A stretch of 29,626 nt of DNA from an uncultured Collinsella sp. (GCA_900541475.1 UQJV01000024.1:1-29626); one strand, 5' to 3'; numbered from the stretch's first letter, positions 7,376-15,456 are shown. The notes: a model not told the origin generated them from the sequence alone. Numbers and translations: made by a program.

Positions 7376-9223
7376 CTACTCCACGGTCACGCTCTTAGCG
7401 AGGTTTCGAGGCTGGTCGACGTCGCAACCGCGCAGGATGGCAACCTCGCGGGCGAGTAGCTGCAGCGGAACGCTCGCCGTGATGGGGCTGAACACGTCGC
7501 GGACGGCCGGCACGCGAATGATGCAGTCAGCGATCTTGTTGATTTCCTCGTCGCCCTCGGTAGCAACGACGATGACCTTGGCGCCGCGCGCCTTGCACTC
7601 CATAAGGTTCGACACCGTCTTATCGTACGTTGCGCTCTTGGTTGCCACAGCGATGACAGGGAAGCCCGGATCGATCAGCGCGATGGGGCCATGCTTCATC
7701 TCGCCGGCAGCATATGCCTCGGCGTGCAGGTAGCTGACCTCCTTGAGCTTGAGCGCGCCCTCGTAGGAAATGGCGGCGCCCATGCCGCGACCCACGAACA
7801 GTGCAGACTGCGCGTCCTTGCACACAAGCGCGGCCTCGTGCACGGCCTCGGTCTGCGTATCCAAGATCCACTGGATCTGCTCGGCCGTATCAGAAAGCTC
7901 GCGGAACAGCATGCGCGTCTGCTTGGTAGTCAAACGGTACTTCACCTGCGCCAGCAGCAGGGCCAAAAGCGTGAGGCTCACGACCTGACCGATGAAGCTC
8001 TTGGTCGAGGCGACTGCGATCTCCTTGTTGGCCTTGGTGTAGATAACGCCGTCGCTTTCGCGCGCCACGGGGCTGCCCACCACGTTGGTAATACCAAAGA
8101 CCTTGGCGCCCTTGATGCGCGCATCGCGAATGGCGGCAAGGGTATCGGCCGTCTCGCCCGACTGGGACACGGCAACGACGAGAGTCGTCGGCGTGATGAT
8201 GGGGTTGCGATAGCGGAACTCGCTAGCCGCCTCAACCTCGGTAGGAATGCGAGCCCAGCCCTCAATAAGGTTCTTGGCGATGAGGCCGGCGTGATAGCTG
8301 GTGCCACAGGCGATCACGTAGACGCGGTCGATGTCGTTGAGCTCCTCGAGGGACAGGCCCAGCTCATCGATATCGAGCTCACCGGCGGGGGTCATGCGGC
8401 CCACCAGGGTATCGCGCACGACGCGAGGCTGCTCGTGGATCTCCTTGAGCATAAAGTCGGGATAGCCACCCTTTTCGGCCATGTCCAGATCCCAATCGAT
8501 GTGGGTGACCTTGGGCTCAATCACGTTGCCGGCCTCGTCGGTATACTCGACGCCCGCAGGCGCGAGCTTGGCAAACTGACCGTCTTCGAGCACCACGACA
8601 TCGCGGGTGGCATCGATAAGCGCGATCACGTCGGAGGCAACGTAGGAGCCGGTCTCGCCCACGCCGACCACAATCGGGGAGTCCTTGCGGGCAACGGCGA
8701 TTACGCCAGGCTCGTCGGCGCACACAGCGGCCAAGCCATAGGCGCCCACCACATGGGTGCAGGCTTCGCGCACGGAAGCCATCAGGTCGCGCGTCTCGGC
8801 ATAGGCCTCTTCGATCAAGTGCGCGAGGACTTCGGTATCGGTCTCGCTCTTAAAGTGATGGCCGCGGCCCTCCAGCTCTTCGCGCAGCTCGGCGAAGTTC
8901 TCGATGATGCCGTTGTGGACGATGGCGATGCGACCATCGCAGCTGGTGTGGGGATGGGCGTTAACGACCGAAGGCTTGCCGTGAGTGGCCCAGCGGGTAT
9001 GGCCGATACCGCAGGTGGCGTCGCTATCGATGTTGGAAAGCTCGCTCTCCAGGCCCGCAACCTTACCCACGCGGCGAATGACGTCGAGGTGAGCCGCGGC
9101 ACCCTCGCCCACCTCGAGCGCGACGCCCGAGGAGTCATAACCGCGATATTCCATACGCTTAAGGCCTGTGACCAGAATGTTCTTTGCAATATCAGAGCCG
9201 GTGTAGCCGACAATTCCGCACAT
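7376..9223 (-). CDS. glmS: Glutamine-fructose-6-phosphate aminotransferase (isomerizing)
   Basis: 615 aa. It makes glucosamine-6-phosphate from fructose-6-phosphate and glutamine, the first step toward UDP-GlcNAc and peptidoglycan. The start is the ATG at 9223 because the protein must begin MCGIVGYTG: Cys2 becomes the N-terminal nucleophile of the glutaminase domain. A 28-residue in-frame extension is rejected. The class II amidotransferase domain (GHTRWATHGKPS, NGIIENF) is followed by two SIS domains (ACGTSYHAG, SQSGETADT, STKSFIGQ). The end PRNLAKSVTVE is the family C-terminus. I see no glmS ribozyme motif upstream; control is more likely through the half-sites at 9324-9357. Confidence 0.97.
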   Translation of the reverse strand: MCGIVGYTGSDIAKNILVTGLKRMEYRGYDSSGVALEVGEGAAAHLDVIRRVGKVAGLESELSNIDSDATCGIGHTRWATHGKPSVVNAHPHTSCDGRIAIVHNGIIENFAELREELEGRGHHFKSETDTEVLAHLIEEAYAETRDLMASVREACTHVVGAYGLAAVCADEPGVIAVARKDSPIVVGVGETGSYVASDVIALIDATRDVVVLEDGQFAKLAPAGVEYTDEAGNVIEPKVTHIDWDLDMAEKGGYPDFMLKEIHEQPRVVRDTLVGRMTPAGELDIDELGLSLEELNDIDRVYVIACGTSYHAGLIAKNLIEGWARIPTEVEAASEFRYRNPIITPTTLVVAVSQSGETADTLAAIRDARIKGAKVFGITNVVGSPVARESDGVIYTKANKEIAVASTKSFIGQVVSLTLLALLLAQVKYRLTTKQTRMLFRELSDTAEQIQWILDTQTEAVHEAALVCKDAQSALFVGRGMGAAISYEGALKLKEVSYLHAEAYAAGEMKHGPIALIDPGFPVIAVATKSATYDKTVSNLMECKARGAKVIVVATEGDEEINKIADCIIRVPAVRDVFSPITASVPLQLLAREVAILRGCDVDQPRNLAKSVTVE

Positions 9224-9296
9224 AGGATAAATCCCTTCGTCCGCGTGACTGCAAAACGTCCACGCACATGGGCGCTGAGACGCATAACGTTCGAGT

Positions 9297-9302
9297 ATTG
9301 TA
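9297..9302 (-). promoter_or_regulatory. Probable -10 of glmS
   Basis: TACAAT on the minus strand, 74 bp before the ATG. No good -35 is found; the position 16-18 bp upstream falls against the edge of the dyads at 9324-9357, which suggests regulator-dependent or regulator-blocked initiation. Confidence 0.55.
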
Positions 9303-9323
9303 CTCACGCAAACGCAAGCTGAT

Positions 9324-9357
9324 ATACCAGAAGTGGTATCTCAACTTAGATACCACT
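9324..9357. promoter_or_regulatory. Alternating half-site operator upstream of glmS
   Basis: Three half-sites alternate: ATACCA (9324-9329), TGGTATCT (9334-9341) and AGATACCA (9348-9355). This makes a 6-bp dyad with a 4-nt spacer and a 10-bp dyad (AGTGGTATCT/AGATACCACT) with a 6-nt spacer. TGGT-AT half-sites recall the dre-type sites of NagR/DasR (GntR-HutC) amino-sugar regulators, which would suit glmS. That link is inference. Confidence 0.6.
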
Positions 9358-9387
9358 CGATGTACACATGCCCAAACCACTGCGATT

Positions 9388-9627
9388 GGAACAGGCGCCT
9401 TTATTGTGGCTTGGACCGGAGCGGTGGCCTGTCCCGACGAAAGATCTCGATCTGTAACATCTGGGGCTCCGGAAGCCGGCTTAGTGTTACAGATCGAGAC
9501 ATTACGGTTCAGCCCCTGCACTATGTCTCGATCTGTAACAGGTAGAGCCGGTTTTGCCGTCCAGATGTTACAGATCGAGACAATTGAAGGCCCGGGCAGC
9601 TCAAACCGCCACAAAGGAGCCTGTCCC
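9388..9627. repeat. Outer imperfect inverted repeat around the hairpin array
   Basis: The segment at about 9388-9417 and the reverse complement of about 9597-9627 share an ACAGGC-CCTTT-GTGGC pattern with small gaps. They lie nearly symmetrically around the centre of the two-hairpin array, so the whole block behaves as a roughly 240-bp composite palindrome. Confidence 0.5.
9445..9582. repeat. Two-hairpin REPIN-like array
   Basis: The 15-mer TCTCGATCTGTAACA occurs at 9445-9459 and 9526-9540, and its reverse complement at 9485-9499 and 9566-9580. Each pair encloses exactly 25 nt and the units repeat every 81 bp. The second loop resembles the reverse complement of the first, so the units are an inverted pair, as in REPINs. 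No gene lies here. Confidence 0.85.
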
Positions 9628-9661
9628 CTTCGTGGTGGTCGCGCTGGCAACGGTGTTTGCC

Positions 9662-9711
9662 CAGATAAAACCTACCAAAATAAACCTGTCCCTAATTGGT
9701 AGGTTTTGACA
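9662..9711 (-). repeat. GGGACAGG stem-loop repeat, copy B
   Basis: On the minus strand it reads CCTACCAATTAGGGACAGG, then TTTATTTTGGTAGG, then TTTTATCTGG. It matches copy A with a few transitions and a compensating C-to-T/G-to-A pair in the stem. Its left flank supplies the TTGACA of the lacI-type promoter. Confidence 0.85.
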
Positions 9712-9736
9712 CCCTGGAAACGGGCGATGCTACAAT
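9706..9736 (+). promoter_or_regulatory. Promoter of the LacI-type regulator
   Basis: Consensus TTGACA (9706-9711) and TACAAT (9731-9736) are spaced 19 bp, with TG one base before the -10 (extended -10). The spacer is long, but both hexamers are near-perfect. Confidence 0.7.
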
Positions 9737-9771
9737 CTGACTCGTACTTGAAACGCATCAAAGGGGCCGCT

Positions 9772-10884
9772 ATGGCAAAGGTAAAAATCAGCGATGTCGC
9801 GCGCGAGGCAGGGGTTTCGCTGGGCACGGTATCCAACGCGCTCAACCATCCCGAAAAGCTGCGCCCCGAGACCCTCAAACTCATCAACGAGACCATCAAT
9901 CGCCTTGGCTACCTGCCCAACCAAAGCGCCCGTCAGCTCGCAGGAGGCACTACCAAGTCCTTTGGCCTGGTCCTCCCCCGTCTCGACCACGGCTTCTCGC
10001 TCCAAATTGCCAGCGGCGCCCATAACGAGGCCCGCAAGCACGGTTACGACCTGCTCATCGCCAACGCCGATAACGACGATATTCTCGAGGACCATTACCT
10101 GCGCTACTTTATGGGCACCCAGATGTCCGGCGTCATGGTTCAGCCCATGGCGTCCCCCGACTGGCACCCCGATATGACCAAGATGCCCGTGCCGATCGTC
10201 CATCTGGACATCCACTGTTCCGAACCAGGTTACTACGTGGCCGCCGACAACGAGGCACAGGGGCGCATTATCGCCGAGCTCGCCATTGCCCGCGGCGCAC
10301 ACCATATCACCGTTGTGGGCAGAGCGGCATTCATGCAGCTCACCCTGCGCGTGCTTGGCATTCACAAGGCCCTCGCCCTGCATCCCGATATCAAAATTGA
10401 GGTCATTGACGCCGGAGAATGGAATACCGCTGCCGACGGTTACGGCATCGGCGCCCAGATTGCCGAGCGCTCTACCGACGAGCGTCCCGATTTTGTCATC
10501 GGCCTTTCCGATGTATTGGCCTCGGGCGTTATCTCGGCGTTGATCGACAAAGGTATCTCCGTCCCCGAGCAGGTCCGCGTAGCCGGCTGCGACGGCAACC
10601 CACTTGCATGGAGCGGGTCGGTCCCGCTCACCACGGTAGCACCGCCTGGCTACGAAATCGGCCGCAAGGGCGTACAGCTCCTCATGGAGCAGATCGAGAA
10701 CAAGTCCGTCGCCAAGGCCAAACGCGCGCGCATCGGCTCCGCTGCGCGCGCCGTCACCGCGGGCACGGCAACCGAGGACATCAACCGCCAAGAACTGGTA
10801 CGTCCGTTCCTATTGGAACGCGCCAGCACCCAGGCAAGCAGCCAGACCGACGCCACGGCCATCAACCTCGGTGCGTATCTATAG
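9772..10884 (+). CDS. LacI-family transcriptional regulator
   Basis: 370 aa from the ATG at 9772, with AAGGGG six bases upstream. Starting earlier would run into the promoter. The N-terminal helix-turn-helix and hinge are standard (KISDVAREAGVSLGTVSNALNHPEKL, then NQSARQLAGG). The periplasmic-binding-protein-like domain begins near residue 65 (SFGLVLPRLDHGFS). A tail of about 30 residues beyond the usual LacI end is rich in Thr, Ala and Gln. No sugar gene adjoins it: the neighbours are glmS (divergent) and a HAD phosphatase (convergent), so the effector is unknown. It could regulate its own strong promoter or one of the PTS loci downstream. Confidence 0.9.
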   Translation: MAKVKISDVAREAGVSLGTVSNALNHPEKLRPETLKLINETINRLGYLPNQSARQLAGGTTKSFGLVLPRLDHGFSLQIASGAHNEARKHGYDLLIANADNDDILEDHYLRYFMGTQMSGVMVQPMASPDWHPDMTKMPVPIVHLDIHCSEPGYYVAADNEAQGRIIAELAIARGAHHITVVGRAAFMQLTLRVLGIHKALALHPDIKIEVIDAGEWNTAADGYGIGAQIAERSTDERPDFVIGLSDVLASGVISALIDKGISVPEQVRVAGCDGNPLAWSGSVPLTTVAPPGYEIGRKGVQLLMEQIENKSVAKAKRARIGSAARAVTAGTATEDINRQELVRPFLLERASTQASSQTDATAINLGAYL

Positions 10885-10909
10885 CACGCCCGCAAGTATG
10901 CTAAGTCCC

Positions 10910-10959
10910 CGCTCAAGCAAAAGGGGCCCGACCATTGCCGGGCCCCTTTTGCTTGAGCG
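10910..10959. terminator. Bidirectional terminator between the LacI and HAD genes
   Basis: A perfect 21-bp stem (10910-10930 with 10939-10959) around an 8-nt loop. The arms carry AAAAGGGGCCCG and CGGGCCCCTTTT, giving an internal U-stretch on both strands between convergent genes. Confidence 0.9.
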
Positions 10960-10997
10960 CAAACGTGGGCAATTGCTCGTTTCAACACCGCAATTGT

Positions 10998-11648
10998 CTA
11001 GCGCACGGCCTTGACCGCCGCCGCCAGATCGAACAACGTATCGAGCACGGCCTCGCAGCCATCCACCACGTCCTGCGGCAGCGGCACGATATCGGGGACG
11101 GCAAAGACATGGCATCCGGCCGTGATGCCCGAGACGCAGCCGTTGCGCGAATCCTCGACCACGGCACATTCCTCGGGAGCAAAGCCCGCGCGCTCGCAGG
11201 CGAGCAAATACATCTCGGGGTCGGGCTTGCCGTGCACGACGTCCTCGCCACACGTTACCGTTTCAAACTTGTCAAAAAGACCGACCATCTTAAGGTTGCG
11301 CTCGGCCGTAACGAGGCGCGACGACGTCGCTAGGCCCACGTGATAGCCCGCAGCTAGCAGCTCGTCTAGACACTCGGCGGCGCCGGCCTTAAGTTCCAGT
11401 TCGGTCTTGACCATCTCGTCGCGAATCTCCTTGTGGCGACGATAGATCGCCTCGGTGGTTTCGTGGCTGCCATAATGCTTATCGAGGATGTCCATAACAT
11501 CGGGCAGCGTGCGGCCGATAAACTGATGGATCAGCGCTTCATCAATCGCGAGCCCCAGCTCAGCGGCGCCTGCCTTCCAGGCCTTAATCCCCAAACGCTC
11601 GGTGTCGACCAGCGTTCCGTCCATGTCAAAAATAACAGCCTTGATCAT
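10998..11648 (-). CDS. HAD-IA family sugar-phosphate phosphatase / beta-phosphoglucomutase-like
   Basis: 216 aa from the ATG at 11648 (GAGGGGG upstream). A 27-residue extension to 11729 is rejected because HAD motif I must lie at the very start. Motif I is FDMDGTLVDTERLG (Asp nucleophile and acid Asp), motif II is ATSSR, the conserved Lys is in GKPDPEMYL, and motif IV is VVEDSRNG. A helical cap lies between motifs I and II, as in the beta-phosphoglucomutase/YcjU group. It likely dephosphorylates or isomerises a small phosphosugar; the substrate cannot be told. It is divergent from larE and convergent with the LacI gene. Confidence 0.88.
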   Translation of the reverse strand: MIKAVIFDMDGTLVDTERLGIKAWKAGAAELGLAIDEALIHQFIGRTLPDVMDILDKHYGSHETTEAIYRRHKEIRDEMVKTELELKAGAAECLDELLAAGYHVGLATSSRLVTAERNLKMVGLFDKFETVTCGEDVVHGKPDPEMYLLACERAGFAPEECAVVEDSRNGCVSGITAGCHVFAVPDIVPLPQDVVDGCEAVLDTLFDLAAAVKAVR

Positions 11649-11694
11649 ATCGGCCCCCTCACCGGATTGTGTTACTGCCACTCTACCGCACTTT

Positions 11695-11790
11695 ACAAAC
11701 TTGTATATAACGTATATAGCATATTGCACTTTCGTTACATAGATAGAAGTCTTATGGCAAGTAACGCATTAGGATTATAGTTTTCGACCG
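11695..11790. promoter_or_regulatory. AT-rich divergent promoter region, HAD phosphatase / larE
   Basis: This is the most AT-rich intergenic stretch of the neighbourhood, with two TATATA-like boxes (GTATATAACGTATATAGC) and a CGTTAC (11733-11738)/GTAACG (11761-11766) dyad. It must hold both divergent promoters, but I cannot assign hexamers with confidence. Confidence 0.4.
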
Positions 11791-11815
11791 AGTACTCAAC
11801 GATAAGGATCGTTTC

Positions 11816-12694
11816 ATGATTTTAGACACCGCGGCACCCGCAGAGGAGCTTCAAGACAAGCTATCGGCGCTCGAACAGCTGCTTTTGGCATACGGGCGCG
11901 TGGCTATCGGGTTTTCCGGTGGCGTCGACAGCAGCTTTTTGGCCGCCGTATGCGCCCGCATCATGCCTGCCAGCACGCTTCTCGTTCACCTCACCACGCC
12001 GCTCATCGGCACGCCCGAACAGGCTTCGTTTGAGCGATCCGTTGATGGACAAGTCAATGAAGGGGTGCATTTTAAGCTCCCCGTGCTCAATCTTTCGGTC
12101 GATCAGCTGCAGCTCCCCCAAGTAGCCTGCAACGATGCCAATCGCTGCTACCACTGCAAGCGCGCCGGCTTTACCGCTATCGTCAACCACGCCAGATCGC
12201 TGGGCTTTTTCACCGTCATCGACGGCAGCAATGCGAGCGATCGCGGTGACTACCGCCCTGGCATGCGCGCGGCAGAAGAGCTCGGGGTGCGCTCCCCGCT
12301 CATGGAAGTCGGCTTTACCAAGGACGAAGAGCGCGAGCTGCTGCGCGCGTGGGGCTATCCCGTTTGGAACCTGCCGTCAGGTGCCTGCCTTGCCACACGC
12401 ATTCCTACGGGCGAAGAGCTGACGCGCGAGAAGGTCGACCTGATTCGCGCCTGCGAGGATTGCCTGCACGATCTTGGTATGGCGCAGGTTCGCGCGCGCT
12501 TGGTCGGCGGCTGCATGCATATCGAGGCCGCACCCGCAGATGTCGTCAAGATTGCCGCCCTCGGCGGCACCGCCGTCGATGCCGAGGGCAAGACCCCGCT
12601 GCCTGCCGCCATCGAGTCTGCGCTGCGCGAGCTGGGCTGCGGCCATATCTCCCCCGAGGTCACCCCCTACATCCACGGCAACATGAACCAATAG
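11816..12694 (+). CDS. larE: LarE-type ATP-dependent sulfur transferase
   Basis: 292 aa. LarE adenylates and then thiolates the carboxylates of pyridinium dicarboxylate to build the nickel-pincer nucleotide cofactor of lactate racemase-type enzymes. The N-terminal PP-loop is SGGVDSS (34-40). C111 and C114 (NRCYHCK) and C191 (SGACLATR) are present. C191 aligns with the sacrificial Cys of the Lactobacillus plantarum enzyme; having all three fits the cluster-binding, non-sacrificial LarE type. AAGGA lies upstream of the ATG. No larA, larB or larC lies in the window, so it is an orphan here. Confidence 0.88.
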   Translation: MILDTAAPAEELQDKLSALEQLLLAYGRVAIGFSGGVDSSFLAAVCARIMPASTLLVHLTTPLIGTPEQASFERSVDGQVNEGVHFKLPVLNLSVDQLQLPQVACNDANRCYHCKRAGFTAIVNHARSLGFFTVIDGSNASDRGDYRPGMRAAEELGVRSPLMEVGFTKDEERELLRAWGYPVWNLPSGACLATRIPTGEELTREKVDLIRACEDCLHDLGMAQVRARLVGGCMHIEAAPADVVKIAALGGTAVDAEGKTPLPAAIESALRELGCGHISPEVTPYIHGNMNQ

Positions 12695-12706
12695 CGCATC
12701 CCGATG

Positions 12707-12773
12707 AGTTGCGGTGGAATAGTTCCTGTTTTGCGGCCAATCGGGCACAAACAGGAACTATTCCACCGCAACT
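12707..12773. repeat. Perfect 25-bp-stem hairpin after larE
   Basis: 12707-12731 pairs base for base with 12749-12773 around a 17-nt loop. The stem contains AATAGTTCCTGTTT. It starts 12 bases after the larE stop and is far longer than a terminator needs; no U-run follows on either strand. It could be a mobile repeat or a 3'-end element. Confidence 0.85.
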
Positions 12774-12798
12774 TCGTTTGGCGGGCATTGACCCGCAG

Positions 12799-12887
12799 AC
12801 CTGCCAATAAGGGACAGGTTCATTTTGGCAGGTTTTATCCGGAGAAACGCAAACAGGGCCACGACACCCATATGGCATCGCGGCCCC
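12799..12887 (+). repeat. GGGACAGG stem-loop repeat, copy C (long form)
   Basis: It begins with CCTGCCAATAAGGGACAGG and TTTTGGCAGG, as in copy A, and then shares a further 45 bp with copy D, including the GGGCC...GGCCC hairpin. C and D differ at about 13 of 90 positions, mostly by transitions. Confidence 0.85.
12856..12886 (-). terminator. Terminator-like hairpin after the Nif3-like gene
   Basis: GGGCCACGA pairs with TCGCGGCCC with one A/C mismatch. It is the degenerate counterpart of the perfect hairpin in repeat copy D, eight bases beyond the Nif3-like stop. On the minus strand it is followed by TGTTTGCG. Confidence 0.6.
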
Positions 12888-12894
12888 AGGGCAT

Positions 12895-13749
12895 CTATGC
12901 CAGTACGTATTGATAAGTATCCCCCATGGGCACAAAGGTGACCGGCAAGCCTGCACCAGCGTCTCCGAGCGCAGCGGGCAACCATGTCGACATGCATTCC
13001 ATACCCGGCTCTTCGCCGTTAAAGTGACCCATATGGATGGCGCATTTCCCCTGACCGAGCATTGCGGCGTCGCGGATGTACTCACTCACCGTAAAGTCGA
13101 TAAACTCCATGGCCAAAATGCAATCGATGTCATCAGAGTCGATATGGGCAATCTCGTCGTTATCTCGTCCCATAATGTGCATGGGAATCTCGACATTGCG
13201 AACGAGCGCGTCACCGTCGCCGATCAAGCGCGTTCCATTTAATCCAAGCTTGTGTACGAGCGCCTGCGCAAGATCGCGGGCCGGCGTTGGCTCAATGCGG
13301 TACCTCATGAATGACTCGTCTACCGCGGAGCCAAGCCAGTCCATCTTGGCCGCAAATCCGTAAAAGATGCCGTCGACCATCGAACCGTCCGAGGCGAGCG
13401 GAACGCCCGAGTGGATATAGTCATGGCAACGCCAGACCGCTCCACCCCAATCGTCAAGCAAGGCGCACTTTGCCTCAAAGGTCTCGTTCCCTGCGACCAC
13501 CTCACGGCTGTCTCCGTGGTTCCAGAACAGCGCCTCGTGCGGAACAATCAGGTTGGCGCCAAGCTCCTTGGCACGGCGAATTACCTCCGCCGTAGCCCAA
13601 ATGCATGTAACGATTCCGGTACATTGCTGATCGATGTTGCCGTAAAGCACCCGGTCGCGCGTCGTCGCAAGCTCGATGGGCTTACCGGTAAAAGCATCGA
13701 TGCCGCCGCAATAGTCCTGGATAGCTTGAATAGCCTCACTGATAAGCAT
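12895..13749 (-). CDS. Nif3-like dinuclear metal center protein
   Basis: 284 aa from the ATG at 13749, with AAGGGG upstream; in-frame ATGs at 13770 and 13812 are less well placed. NIF3/YbgI/DUF34 motifs are visible: NLIVPHEALFWNH (metal-binding His region), the CHDYIHSG block that follows the first half, and MGHFNGEEPGME near the C-terminus, where the conserved His and Glu complete the two-metal site. The family forms hexameric rings. It is often annotated as GTP cyclohydrolase I type 2, but its role is not settled. It sits downstream of the EIIBC gene in the same direction, but 111 bp separate them. Confidence 0.85.
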   Translation of the reverse strand: MLISEAIQAIQDYCGGIDAFTGKPIELATTRDRVLYGNIDQQCTGIVTCIWATAEVIRRAKELGANLIVPHEALFWNHGDSREVVAGNETFEAKCALLDDWGGAVWRCHDYIHSGVPLASDGSMVDGIFYGFAAKMDWLGSAVDESFMRYRIEPTPARDLAQALVHKLGLNGTRLIGDGDALVRNVEIPMHIMGRDNDEIAHIDSDDIDCILAMEFIDFTVSEYIRDAAMLGQGKCAIHMGHFNGEEPGMECMSTWLPAALGDAGAGLPVTFVPMGDTYQYVLA

Positions 13750-13860
13750 ATGTAACAACCCCTTCGACATAATATGCAGGGCGGCAGCAAACACACCGCC
13801 CTGCGGAATCATCTATAGGCGGCATTTTTTGAGCCGAACCACCTATATGCGACCGCTTTT

Positions 13861-15291
13861 CTAGCGCTCGGAAATCGGACCGTTCTCAAGCTCATCCTCG
13901 CTAAAGCCAAAGAACCAGGCAACGGCAAAGCTTACGATAAAGCCAGCTGCCGAAGCGATAGCGGCACAGATCAGGTTCTCGTTGCCACCGCCGACAAACG
14001 TCATAATATTGAGCACGTTGGAAGCAGCACCAGCAAGATAGGCATTCACATGCAAAGCGAGCGCCCCGGCACCGGCGACAAATGAACCCGCCATGCAGGC
14101 AACGAACAGTTTACGATAGCGGAACAGCATGCCATAGATGAACGGCTCGCCGACGCCTCCGATGAGCTGGGCGACAAGATAGCCAGCACACAGGCGCTTT
14201 TCCTCCTTGTTACGGAGTTTGAGCCATGTCGCAATCTCCACTCCATAGGCAGCCCACAGCGCAACCGTAGCAGCGACCATAATAAAGCTGTCAGAGCCCG
14301 TCGACATGAAGTTTGCAATGGCAATCATAATGACCGCGACATGCATGCCCGTAATGACCATGGGCAACCAAATTGCTGCAAGCAAGCCTCCACCAATAAT
14401 CGCCGCGATGCCACCCTCGGCGCCGAGGAACCCAAAGATTGCAGCCAGGCCGTTGCCGCACAAAGAGCCAAGAGGGGCAAGCAGGCAAAGCGCAAAGGGG
14501 ACAGTCAGAGCAAGCGTGCAAAGCGGCGTAAACACCGTAGTAAGCGAATCAGGCATATGCTTGCGCAGGAACTTTTCGAAGACGGACATCAAGGCCACTG
14601 TGAGCAGAACGGGGATGACCGTCTGTGCATAGTTTTCAGGCACGCAGGGAATGCCGTAAACGCTAAAGGCTTTTCCCTCGGCTGCCATTTGCATAAACGT
14701 CGGTTCGATAAGCACACCGCCCATAAAAGCACCGTACATAGGCGTGGCGCCAATGTTCTTGGCGGCCGAAAAGCCCAAGAAGACTGGTATAAAGTAGAAC
14801 GTCACGTTGTAGAGCATATTGAGCAGGACATATAGATCGCTCGTATCCGCAATGAGATTGAGCATCGTTGGCCCGAGTACGACGGCAACGGTTTTGAACA
14901 TGCCCGAAGCGAGCAGCAATGGAATCATCGGAACCATGGAGCCCGAGAGGTAGTTAAGAATCGCATTGCCAACGGCTGCCGGGGTAAGCGGTGTTTTGAC
15001 TCCACTTGCATCGAGGTTCTCGTCGATACTCTCCTGCTTGGCCAAGCCGCTCATCTTGATGAGCTCGTCATATACCTTAGGCACGTTTTGCCCAATAATC
15101 ACCTGGAACTGCCCGCCAGATATTTGAGCGCCGATGACGCCGTTAACTTTTTTAACAGCGTTAATGTCAGGCAACTCCATATCCTTAAGGTTAAAACGCA
15201 GGCGCGTCATGCAGTGGGCTGCAAAGGTGATGTTATCTTTGCCACCCAACGCCTCGAGCACATCGGCTGCGATCTTCTTATTGTCAGCCAT
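13861..15291 (-). CDS. PTS EIIBC, beta-glucoside (glucose-glucoside) family
   Basis: 476 aa from the ATG at 15291 (AAGGGAAG upstream); a 44-residue extension through the leader is rejected. The EIIB domain (1-90) carries the phosphorylated Cys27 in AAHCMTRLRF. EIIC has about ten membrane segments with the substrate-site signature GGVGEPFIYG. There is no C-terminal EIIA domain, unlike BglF, so phosphate must come from a separate EIIA-Glc-type protein encoded elsewhere. It is preceded by a BglG/LicT-type antiterminator and a 303-nt leader, the standard arrangement for substrate-induced antitermination. The likely substrate is a beta-glucoside or related disaccharide. No phospho-glycosidase is adjacent. 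Confidence 0.9.
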   Translation of the reverse strand: MADNKKIAADVLEALGGKDNITFAAHCMTRLRFNLKDMELPDINAVKKVNGVIGAQISGGQFQVIIGQNVPKVYDELIKMSGLAKQESIDENLDASGVKTPLTPAAVGNAILNYLSGSMVPMIPLLLASGMFKTVAVVLGPTMLNLIADTSDLYVLLNMLYNVTFYFIPVFLGFSAAKNIGATPMYGAFMGGVLIEPTFMQMAAEGKAFSVYGIPCVPENYAQTVIPVLLTVALMSVFEKFLRKHMPDSLTTVFTPLCTLALTVPFALCLLAPLGSLCGNGLAAIFGFLGAEGGIAAIIGGGLLAAIWLPMVITGMHVAVIMIAIANFMSTGSDSFIMVAATVALWAAYGVEIATWLKLRNKEEKRLCAGYLVAQLIGGVGEPFIYGMLFRYRKLFVACMAGSFVAGAGALALHVNAYLAGAASNVLNIMTFVGGGNENLICAAIASAAGFIVSFAVAWFFGFSEDELENGPISER

Positions 15292-15402
15292 ATCATCTTC
15301 CCTTTCGAACGATCCGGTTCCTTCCTCGCTGCGCGCGCGAGGAGACAAAGCGGACGGTGGTCTGCCGCCCACATGGAAATATTCGATTGTTGAGGGAAAC
15401 GG

Positions 15403-15456
15403 CGTAAAGACAAAAAGCTCCAAAACGAGACATCGACAGGTCGCCCTGTCTTTACG
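15403..15456 (-). promoter_or_regulatory. Structured leader upstream of EIIBC
   Basis: CGTAAAGAC (15403-15411) pairs with GTCTTTACG (15448-15456), and inside it ACAGG (15436-15440) pairs with CCTGT (15445-15449). The two helices share bases and so compete, as alternative leader folds do. It sits 112-165 nt before the EIIBC start. I could not match the published RAT consensus here. Confidence 0.45.

Noticed and set aside
9224..9307. 28-residue N-terminal extension of GlmS
   Set aside because: It would bury the Cys that must become the N-terminal residue of the glutaminase domain.
7691..9322. Long plus-strand open frame (543 codons) across glmS
   Set aside because: It is the antisense shadow of glmS; its translation is repetitive in Gly, His and Ala with no family motif.
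9445..9582. Possible mini CRISPR array
   Set aside because: The repeats alternate in orientation, the loops are related to each other, and there are only two units and no cas gene.
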